This document shows positions 27,941 to 35,106 of a DNA stretch of 35,106 nucleotides, one piece after another. The stretch is from Candidatus Acetocimmeria pyornia (GTDB lineage Bacteria > Bacillota > Sulfobacillia > UBA3575). The position numbers and the translations under genes are program-made. The stretch spans positions 1-35,106 of the forward strand of contig SESX01000007.1 in NCBI GenBank assembly GCA_004367365.1. The letters are read 5' to 3'. The first letter of the stretch is position 1. Each line of letters begins with the position of its first letter. The notes under the pieces were generated by a model that worked only from the letters and a program-made list of their open reading frames with translations, was not told the DNA's origin and searched no databases.

Positions 27941-28954
27941 GTGCCCACTGTCGGGATTATTGCCAATCCGGCCTCCGGCAAGGATATCAGGCGTTTGGTG
28001 GCCCACGCCACTGTCTTTGATAACCTTGAGAAAGTGAATATTGTCCGGAGAGTTTTGCTCGGCCTTGAGGCGGTAGGGGTTACCCGGCTCTTATTCATGC
28101 CTGACTATTTTGGCATTATCCAGCGGGCCCTGGAAGGGCTTACCGGTGACTACTCTCTGAAGATGGACGTGGAATGCTTGAAAATGCCCCTTACCGGAGA
28201 ACAAGAGGACTCCCTGGTGGCGGCTAGGCTCCTGGCAGAAGAGAAGGTCGGGTGTATCGTCACCCTGGGTGGGGATGGGACCAACCGGGTGGTAGCCAAA
28301 GGCTGCCGGCAGGTACCGCTTGTACCGATCTCTACCGGGACCAATAATGTTTTCCCATCCATGGTGGAAGGTACCATCGCCGGCATGGCCGCCGGCTTGG
28401 TGGCCACCGGGAAGGTTGCGCCGGAGGTGGCCCTGACCAGGAACAAAAAGATTGACATTTACGTTAACGGCTCCTGGGAAGACATGGCCCTGGTTGATGT
28501 GGTAGTCCTGAAAGAACAATTTGTCGGCTCACGGGCTATTTGGCATGAAAGGAAAATCAAACAAGTTGTCGCTACCTGCGGTGAAGCCACCAATCTTGGC
28601 ATCACGTCCATGATCGGCGCCTTGCATCCCCTCCCGCCCGCTGACCCCCGGGGTATGGCTGTGAAGGTCGGTACCGGCAGGACCAAAGTGTTGTCTGCCC
28701 TTGGACCGGGTTTGATAAAATCCGTGTCTATAGCTGAATACCGTTTTCTTGACCCGGGTGAAAGGGTGGTGGTGGAGACCATACCGTGTGTGATGGCTGT
28801 TGATGGTGAACGTGAGGTGGAGGTCGGAAGCCGGGACCGGGTGGAACTGGTACTCAACTGTGATGGTCCGCTTGTTGTAAATATTAAGGCTACCATGGAT
28901 GCAGCTGCCCGGCGGGGTGTCTTCAGGTGTACCCAGGGTCATGGGAGCTCGTAG
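27941..28954 (+). CDS. acoX: ATP-NAD kinase-like protein, AcoX type
   Basis: VGIIANPASGKDIRRLVAHATVFDN; GCIVTLGGDGTNRVVAKG; PISTGTNNVFP; located between E1 and E2 genes. GTG 27941 start. Confidence 0.85.
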   Translation: MPTVGIIANPASGKDIRRLVAHATVFDNLEKVNIVRRVLLGLEAVGVTRLLFMPDYFGIIQRALEGLTGDYSLKMDVECLKMPLTGEQEDSLVAARLLAEEKVGCIVTLGGDGTNRVVAKGCRQVPLVPISTGTNNVFPSMVEGTIAGMAAGLVATGKVAPEVALTRNKKIDIYVNGSWEDMALVDVVVLKEQFVGSRAIWHERKIKQVVATCGEATNLGITSMIGALHPLPPADPRGMAVKVGTGRTKVLSALGPGLIKSVSIAEYRFLDPGERVVVETIPCVMAVDGEREVEVGSRDRVELVLNCDGPLVVNIKATMDAAARRGVFRCTQGHGSS

Positions 28955-28972
28955 TTTCTCTTGGAGGGGAGA

Positions 28973-30562
28973 ATGATGGCCGTAAAAGTAGTGATGCCGA
29001 AACTCGGTCTCACCATGAAAAAAGGGAAGGTTGCCAGGTGGCTCAAAGAAGAGGGCCAGGAGGTTACCAGGGGCGAGGACCTGCTGGAGATTGTAACGGA
29101 GAAAATTGCCAGTACGATGGAAGCCCCGGCCAGCGGTATCCTCTACAAGATCCTGGCCCCAAAGGGGAGTATTGTCCCCGTCGTCTCCCCGGTTGCCGTC
29201 ATCGCCGAACCGGGTGATGATGAAAAGACCCTCCAACAAATGGTAAAAGAAGCTGAGGCTGAACTGGCCAACACCCGGGTGGAGGCCAGGGAGGCGAAGA
29301 AGACCGTCAAAGAGCCCAAGAAAAGAGGGGTTGACCTCATCCGGACGGGGAAGGCCCGCAGGATATCCCCGCGGGCCCGGCGCCTGGCGGAGGGAAAAGG
29401 GGTTGACCTGGATTACGTGCCCGGTACGGGTCCCGGCGGGAGGGTGACGGAAAAGGACGTCAGGGAATACCTCGAGGAACTAGACCGGGAGAAAGAGCCA
29501 GAAGTAATTCCGTTGGAAGGGATGCGCGGTATTATTGCGGAGCGCATGACCGAAAGCCACCACCGGGCGGCAAGGGTCACCATTTTGCAGGAGGTGGATG
29601 TTACCAATCTTCAGGACCTGAGGGTCAAGATCAATGAGGTCTTCCAGCAGCAGGGCCGAGGCAAGGTGTCCTATACAGACCTGATTGCCGTCCTGGTTGC
29701 CCAGGCCCTTAAGGAACATCCCCGGCTTAACGGCCGGGTACTTGAAGACAGGGTTGAACTTTACAGCGGGGTCAACATGGGCATCGCCGTTGCCCTTGAT
29801 GACGGGCTCGTGGTACCGGTGATTCACAAGGCACACCGCCTTTCCCTGGAACAAATGTCGGAAAGGATCAAGTCTGCGGCCCAAAGGGCGAGGGACGGGG
29901 ACCTGGAACCGGAAGAACTCGAGGGTGGTACCTTTACCCTTACCAACCTGGGGATGTTCGGGGTTGAGGGCTTTACACCCCTCATTAATCCCCCCGAAAC
30001 GGCCATCCTGGGTCTTGGCACCATTTCCGAAAAACCGATGCTCAAGGATGGAATCCTGGAGCAGCGTCTTTGTATGACCCTGAGCCTCTCCTTTGACCAC
30101 CGTGCTGTTGATGGAGCGCCGGCGGCCCTGTTCTTGAGCCGGGTAAAGGAGATGATGGAAAACCCTCATTTGCCCTTTCAGATGGATGCCCCCCAAGTGA
30201 GTCGGCCCCTGGTGGCCGCTGGAAGGCGGGACCCTCGGGCCTTGGTCCAGGCCTTTGCTGATGGAATGGAGTGGCTGAACGACGAGGCACCAGACCTGGC
30301 CCTAGGCTTCGATGCTTTGATGGCCCCTGTTTTTGCCGAGGGTGAGCTTTCCACCAGGGTGAAAGAGCTCATTGCGGTAGCCCTCTCGGTCCATATCAGG
30401 TGCGAGTACTGTATTCCCTACCATGTTCACAAAGCTGTAGAGGCCGGAGCTCATCCTGATGAGATCCTGGAAGCGGCCGCGGTGGCATTGGGCTTTGGCG
30501 GCGGGTCGGCCATGGCCTACGTGGTAACCCTGGTCAAGGAATGTATCGAGGCCTTTTCTTAA
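28973..30562 (+). CDS. Dihydrolipoamide acyltransferase (E2) with lipoyl, PSBD and catalytic domains, fused to a C-terminal AhpD/carboxymuconolactone-decarboxylase-like domain
   Basis: Lipoyl domain EIVTEKIASTMEAPASGIL; PSBD ISPRARRLAEGKGVDLDYVPGTGPGGRVTEKDV; E2 active site DHRAVDGAPAALFL; then a CMD-like tail VKELIAVALSVHIRCEYCIPYHVHKAVEAGAHPDEILEAA. One uninterrupted frame. Confidence 0.93.
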   Translation: MMAVKVVMPKLGLTMKKGKVARWLKEEGQEVTRGEDLLEIVTEKIASTMEAPASGILYKILAPKGSIVPVVSPVAVIAEPGDDEKTLQQMVKEAEAELANTRVEAREAKKTVKEPKKRGVDLIRTGKARRISPRARRLAEGKGVDLDYVPGTGPGGRVTEKDVREYLEELDREKEPEVIPLEGMRGIIAERMTESHHRAARVTILQEVDVTNLQDLRVKINEVFQQQGRGKVSYTDLIAVLVAQALKEHPRLNGRVLEDRVELYSGVNMGIAVALDDGLVVPVIHKAHRLSLEQMSERIKSAAQRARDGDLEPEELEGGTFTLTNLGMFGVEGFTPLINPPETAILGLGTISEKPMLKDGILEQRLCMTLSLSFDHRAVDGAPAALFLSRVKEMMENPHLPFQMDAPQVSRPLVAAGRRDPRALVQAFADGMEWLNDEAPDLALGFDALMAPVFAEGELSTRVKELIAVALSVHIRCEYCIPYHVHKAVEAGAHPDEILEAAAVALGFGGGSAMAYVVTLVKECIEAFS

Positions 30563-30679
30563 GGGTAGTGATCAAGGAACCCTGCGACCACGGGCGCCAG
30601 GTGGCAGCCGGTTGTTTGCGCGGTTCGAGGGGGGCCAAGCGGGCAGGGCGCAGGAGCAGGAGAGGGAGGGGGAAGGGTC

Positions 30680-31393
30680 CTGGCAGGTAAGGTTTCTTAT
30701 CTGAACCTTGGTTTCATGGATTACGGGAAGGCTTACTGGATTCAAAAACGACTTCACCAAAGGCGGGTAGCCGGGCTAACCAGGGATGTGCTCATCCTGG
30801 TGGAGCATGCCCCGGTGCTTACCATGGGGCGTGACGCTGGGAGAGAGCATATCCTGGTCGGGGATGACGTGCTGCAAAGACACGGCATCTTAATCTACCA
30901 GGTGGAACGGGGCGGTGACGTAACCTACCACGGGCCTGGGCAGTTGGTAGGGTACCCGGTTCTTGACTTAACCCGGTGGGGCAGGGACCTGCACGGCTAC
31001 GTGAGGCGGCTCGAGGAAGTTATCATCAGAACCCTAGCCTGTTACGGGGTGACAGCGGGGCGTCGAGAGGGTTACCCGGGTGTCTGGGTAGGTGACAAAA
31101 AGGTTGCTGCCCTGGGGGTAGCGGTGAAGAGATGGGTGACCATGCACGGGTTCGCCTTCAACATCAACAGCCACCTGGAACACTTCCAGTTCATTGTGCC
31201 CTGTGGTATTTCCGAGTACGGGGTTACTTCCTTGGCCGAGGTTCTGGGCCAAGAACAGGATTTTCGGGAGGTGTCCCGGGTGCTCAAGAAGCAGTTTGCG
31301 GGGGTTTTTGGGATCGAACTGGTTCCGGTGGCCCTGGATGGTCTTCTTTTTGGGGACAAAGGTCTTCCGAAGACGGGTGGACCCAGCCCCTAG
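30680..31393 (+). CDS. lipB: Lipoyl(octanoyl) transferase
   Basis: VEHAPVLTMGRDA; QVERGGDVTYHGPGQLVGYPVLDL; GVWVGDKKVAALGVAV; IVPCGISEYGVTSL. The only ATG is 30716, but the conserved N-terminal strand SYLNLGFMDY begins upstream, so 30680 (CTG) is proposed. Confidence 0.9.
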   Translation: MAGKVSYLNLGFMDYGKAYWIQKRLHQRRVAGLTRDVLILVEHAPVLTMGRDAGREHILVGDDVLQRHGILIYQVERGGDVTYHGPGQLVGYPVLDLTRWGRDLHGYVRRLEEVIIRTLACYGVTAGRREGYPGVWVGDKKVAALGVAVKRWVTMHGFAFNINSHLEHFQFIVPCGISEYGVTSLAEVLGQEQDFREVSRVLKKQFAGVFGIELVPVALDGLLFGDKGLPKTGGPSP

Positions 31394-31644
31394 CGAATTC
31401 TCACCCCTTTTGCTGGTGCTGCCGAGGGGGACGGGAAAAGACCCTGGAAGACTTGGGTTAAGGATGTATCCGCCCACGTTTTCAGGGTAAGAACTGAGGG
31501 GCGTAGTGAAGGAGATGGAACCGAAGGGCCTCCAGGCCGGCCAAAAGCCCTTCGTCCGGATGGTGTCCAATTGGCCCGTAGGCACCGAAGATAGGGAGTG
31601 CCCTGGAGGAGTGCCTTCTGAATGAAGGGGTTGAACGGTAATGG

Positions 31645-32574
31645 GTGACAAGGAAGATGAAAAGGTGGCTCAGTTTTTCCAAGAAGCCCATAAAATACAG
31701 CCAAGAGCGGGGGCCAAGGCCGGCGTGGCTGAAGGTACCTGTTCCCGACCAAGGGGCACTGCACGCGATGGAGACCCTGCTGCGTGGTGCCGGCTTGCAC
31801 ACGGTGTGTGAAGGGGCCTTGTGCCCCAACATTGGCGAGTGTTTTGCAAAAGGGACGGTTACCTTCATGATCCTCGGTGACACCTGTACCCGACACTGTC
31901 GTTTTTGTGGGGTGGGCAAGGGCCAGCCCCAAGTGCCCCGGGAAGAGGAACCCGAGAAGGTGGCCTGGGCGACACGGCAGCTGCGGCTGCAGCACGTGGT
32001 GATTACTGCGGTGACCCGGGATGACCTGCCCGAGGGTGGGGCAGAACACTTTGCCCGTACGGTGAAGGCCATTCACAGGATCGCGCCTGGAACAACGGTG
32101 GAGGTGCTGGTTCCAGATTTTCAAGGTTCCGAAAAGGCCCTCAGCCTAGTGGTGGATGCCCAACCGGAAATAATTGGCCATAACGTGGAAACCGTACCTC
32201 GGCTCTACCCTGAGGTGAGGCCAGGCGCGGATTACGGGCGCTCCCTGAACTTGTTGGAAAGGGTGAAGAGGCTGGACCCTGGTATCAAGACCAAATCGGG
32301 GATGATGCTGGGATTGGGAGAGAAGGAAGCAGAGGCTTTGGGGGTATTGAGGGATTTAAGGGGAGTCGGCTGTGATTTTGTCACCTTGGGGCAGTACCTG
32401 CGGCCCACGGGAAAACAGCTGCCGGTACGGCAATACATCACCATCCAGGCCTTTGCGGAGTTGGGACGGCGGGCCAGGGAAATGGGCTTTGCCCACGTGG
32501 TATCCATGCCTTTGGCCAGGAGTTCGTACCAAGCTGGGGAAGCTGTTACAAGCCTTGCTGGGGGAGAGAAGTAA
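31645..32574 (+). CDS. lipA: Lipoyl synthase (radical SAM)
   Basis: Auxiliary cluster CEGALCPNIGEC (CX4CX5C) and radical SAM CTRHCRFC (CX3CX2C); TAVTRDDLPEGGAEHF; LGQYLRPT. Start is GTG 31645 or ATG 31657. Confidence 0.96.
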   Translation: MTRKMKRWLSFSKKPIKYSQERGPRPAWLKVPVPDQGALHAMETLLRGAGLHTVCEGALCPNIGECFAKGTVTFMILGDTCTRHCRFCGVGKGQPQVPREEEPEKVAWATRQLRLQHVVITAVTRDDLPEGGAEHFARTVKAIHRIAPGTTVEVLVPDFQGSEKALSLVVDAQPEIIGHNVETVPRLYPEVRPGADYGRSLNLLERVKRLDPGIKTKSGMMLGLGEKEAEALGVLRDLRGVGCDFVTLGQYLRPTGKQLPVRQYITIQAFAELGRRAREMGFAHVVSMPLARSSYQAGEAVTSLAGGEK

Positions 32575-32737
32575 GGGGGTATCAAGCTGAGCTACAAGAA
32601 ACCGAGGAGCAGTCTCCTTTAAAAACCTGCTGGCGGCATGTTCTGTTCCTACATAACTTTATCATGGATACCCATTGAGGGTGAGGAGGACGGAAGAAGA
32701 AATCCCTCGGAACAACGTTGGTGGAGGTGTGAACCAG

Positions 32738-33178
32738 ATGGCCGTCGTCAAGGGTTACGAAATTCCCGAAGGGCTTTACTATACCAAAGACCACGCCTGG
32801 CTCAAAGTTGAGGGTGGTAACAAGGTTCGCGTTGGTTTAAACGATTTTGCCCAAAAGCTAGCGGGCAAGATCTCTTATGTTAAGGTGCCAAGGGTCGGTA
32901 AGGAGGTAACCCATGGTAAGGTCCTTTTCTCGCTGCAGGCGAAAAAATGGACCGGTAAAATCATGGTGCCCCTGGCCGGGATGATTGTGGAGGCTAACCG
33001 GGACTTACTTCGTCGTCCTGGGCTGCTAAACCAGGACTGTTACGGAAAGGGCTGGGTGGCTGTCATCAAGGCTGCCAACCTGGCGCAGGATTTAGCCCGG
33101 CACTTGACCGGTGAAGCCGCTCACCGTTGGATAAGGAAAGAAGTAGCCCGGGTGGAGGCTGAGAGGGGAAAGAAGTGA
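32738..33178 (+). CDS. GcvH-like lipoyl carrier protein
   Basis: LYYTKDHAWLKVEGGNKVRVGLNDFAQKLAGKISYVKVPRVGKEV; putative lipoyl-lysine in LQAKKWTGKIMVPLAG at the expected -8 offset from the P-x-x-G turn. Confidence 0.85.
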   Translation: MAVVKGYEIPEGLYYTKDHAWLKVEGGNKVRVGLNDFAQKLAGKISYVKVPRVGKEVTHGKVLFSLQAKKWTGKIMVPLAGMIVEANRDLLRRPGLLNQDCYGKGWVAVIKAANLAQDLARHLTGEAAHRWIRKEVARVEAERGKK

Positions 33179-34647
33179 TTCAGCTACCCAAGAACCTAAA
33201 GGAACGGTTTGGGTCACGATGCACAGATTCACGGTTTGAATGTTCCTTTTACGGCCGAGATGTTGCCTACATTCCACCTTTCTTGGTGCGGCTCCTCACC
33301 CGGCCGGTACCAGACATGGTCTTCAGACCCCTTTGTGCCGAGGAAGTGAGTGAAATCATCGCCTTTGCAGGCCGCCGGAGGCTGGCGGTGACCCCCAGGG
33401 CCGGAGGTTCCACGGCCCTGGGAAGCTGTGTGCCGGTCAAGGCCGGCATCGTCATTGATTTGAATGGTCTGAAAGGTGTACTAGGTTTTGAGGCGGGCAA
33501 GGAAAAGGTCAAGGTGTTGCCTGGTACCACCTGGGCAGAACTGGACGGTTACCTGCGGCGCAGAGGTTATTGTGTGCGTTCCTATCCCAGCAGTTTCCAT
33601 GTTGCCACCATCGGTGGGTGGCTCTCCGGGGGAGGATGCGGGGTCGGCAGTCTTCGTTATGGTCCCCTGGTGAACCAGGTGAGTTCCCTGGAGGTGGTTC
33701 TTCCTTCAGGGGAAATAAGGAGGGTAACTAGGCATTCCCAGCCCTGCGTGTCGTGGTTTGCCGCCGCTGAAGGGACACTTGGGGTCATCACAGGGGTAGA
33801 ACTCAAGGTGAGGACGCTGCCTGAAGCGACGCGGCATTTCTTGCTGGCCAGCAAGGAACCTGGCGGCCTTTTTGAAGCGGCCAGGGATTGTGCCCGCGGG
33901 TTGGCCCACCCTGTCTACAATCTCCATTACAACAGCCGGTCCCTGAACTGGGCCTTGCAAACGGGTGGACTGGCACCTGAACCACTGGGCAGGTACCATA
34001 CCTTGGCCGTGAGCTTGGAGGGAACCCCGACAGACCTGGACCGGGCAGGGGAGTCTATCTGGTCGATGGTCAAAGGGTATGGATTGACAATGTTGGATGA
34101 CTCTTTGGCCCTCGAAGAATGGGAGAACAGGTTCCGGCTTTTGCGCATCAGGCGTCTTTACCCTTCCCTGCTTGCCTGTGAACTGCTGGTGCCGACAGCC
34201 TCCTGCCAGCAATACCTTGAGGAGGTGGAGAACCTGGGACGGCAGGCCGGGGTCAGGATGCTCACCTATGCTCACATCATTTCCCGGGACCAGGCCCTGG
34301 TGATGACCCTCTATTACTCAGATGAGGGAAACCCCTTCAGGTACCTATGCGATGCCAGCTTAACGGCCCGCATTTACCGCACCGGGTGCAGGCTTGGGGG
34401 AGGACCCTACACCATTGGTTTCTGGAATACACCTTACTTGCATTTACAGAAAATCCACCACCCGGACAGACTGCAGGAATTGCGGCAGCGCAAGTTGTTG
34501 CTTGATCCCCAAGGGATTCTGAATCCTGGGAAGGTTTATGGGCCAACACCCCTTTTATCCCCGGTACTGTTCGGAATCGGGCTCAAGGCGGCAGGGTTTT
34601 TGCGGGTATTTCTCCACGAGAGGGTGCGGTGTGATGGTTGGGAATAA
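33175..34647 (+). CDS. FAD-linked oxidase (GlcD-like, FAD_binding_4 / VAO type)
   Basis: PRAGGSTALGSCVPVKAGIVIDLNGLKGVL; GTTWAELDGYLRRRGYCVRSYPSS; TIGGWLSGGGCGVGSLRYG. Overlaps the upstream stop (GTGA). Confidence 0.9.
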   Translation: MIQLPKNLKERFGSRCTDSRFECSFYGRDVAYIPPFLVRLLTRPVPDMVFRPLCAEEVSEIIAFAGRRRLAVTPRAGGSTALGSCVPVKAGIVIDLNGLKGVLGFEAGKEKVKVLPGTTWAELDGYLRRRGYCVRSYPSSFHVATIGGWLSGGGCGVGSLRYGPLVNQVSSLEVVLPSGEIRRVTRHSQPCVSWFAAAEGTLGVITGVELKVRTLPEATRHFLLASKEPGGLFEAARDCARGLAHPVYNLHYNSRSLNWALQTGGLAPEPLGRYHTLAVSLEGTPTDLDRAGESIWSMVKGYGLTMLDDSLALEEWENRFRLLRIRRLYPSLLACELLVPTASCQQYLEEVENLGRQAGVRMLTYAHIISRDQALVMTLYYSDEGNPFRYLCDASLTARIYRTGCRLGGGPYTIGFWNTPYLHLQKIHHPDRLQELRQRKLLLDPQGILNPGKVYGPTPLLSPVLFGIGLKAAGFLRVFLHERVRCDGWE

Positions 34648-35106
34648 GGCTCTCTTTCAAGGCCTGGAAGCTGAAGTAAGGGCCTGTGCCACCTGTGGTT
34701 CCTGCCGTTCGGCTTGTCCTGTGTACAGTGAAATCGGATGGGAATCGGCGGCTCCCCGGGGGAAGATAACCATGGCGAAAAGGATTCTTGTCGACAGGCA
34801 AAAAGGTGTTCTTTCCGAGCAGTACGTCAAGAGGGTGTTTCAGTGCACCCTGTGTGGTGGTTGTGCCGTTGTTTGCCCTGTTCAGATTGATACCCGGGAA
34901 TTGTTGCGTGGGCTGCGGAGGTATCTCGAAAAGCGCGGCCGGAACCCCCGGGTTTTTGATGAACTATCGGCCCGGATCCGTCAGAACAGGAATATCTCCG
35001 GCCAGGCAAATGAAGGGCGCTTGGACTGGGCTGAAGACCTGGAAGAGCCGGTGGGTATCGTGTCCACTGGGGCACCGGGTTTCCAAGACGACCCTTGGGA
35101 AACCAA
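34634..35106 (+). CDS. Fe-S oxidoreductase, GlcF/HdrD-like, two [4Fe-4S] ferredoxin motifs (3' truncated by window)
   Basis: ATG 34634 opens MVGNKALFQGLEAEVRACATCGSCRSACPVYSEIGWESAAPRGKI...CTLCGGCAVVCPVQIDTRELL..., open to the window end; overlaps the FAD gene by 14 nt. Confidence 0.88.
   Translation, partial: MVGNKALFQGLEAEVRACATCGSCRSACPVYSEIGWESAAPRGKITMAKRILVDRQKGVLSEQYVKRVFQCTLCGGCAVVCPVQIDTRELLRGLRRYLEKRGRNPRVFDELSARIRQNRNISGQANEGRLDWAEDLEEPVGIVSTGAPGFQDDPWET

Noticed and set aside
1-35106. CRISPR arrays, tRNA or rRNA genes
   Set aside because: No regularly spaced direct repeats and no tRNA/rRNA-like signatures were recognised by eye. A tRNAscan/Infernal run would be decisive.

Overview
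The window looks like a catabolic/redox region of an anaerobic Firmicutes-type genome (taxonomy inferred only from gene style). From left to right it holds: the 3' end of a sensor histidine kinase; three minus-strand genes (threonine-synthase-like, LarA-like, diphthine-ammonia-ligase-like); a molybdopterin oxidoreductase; an acetoacetyl-CoA synthetase; a BKACE (DUF849) / 3-hydroxyacyl-CoA dehydrogenase / NAD-epimerase operon; a sigma-54 activator followed by a BCCT transporter with a very good -24/-12 promoter; a QueG-like Fe-S protein; an AbrB-family membrane protein; a TRAP transporter (dctP, gap, dctQM); and a long lipoate-centred locus of lplA, E1-alpha, E1-beta, acoX, E2, lipB, lipA, a GcvH-like protein, a GlcD-like FAD protein and a GlcF-like Fe-S protein (cut off by the window end). 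The main finding is that the E2 acyltransferase (28973-30562) is fused at its C-terminus to an AhpD/carboxymuconolactone-decarboxylase-like domain with the full E-x11-CxxC-x3-H catalytic pattern, in a 2-oxoacid-dehydrogenase locus with no visible E3 (dihydrolipoamide dehydrogenase). This suggests a non-canonical route for reoxidising dihydrolipoamide, or a lipoyl-driven peroxidase. Other observations: a dispersed ~70-90 nt imperfect repeat upstream of two redox genes, candidate enhancer repeats for the sigma-54 promoter, and decayed or noncoding gaps around the TRAP operon. No CRISPR, rRNA or tRNA was recognised. All assignments come from reading motifs by eye; no database search was run.
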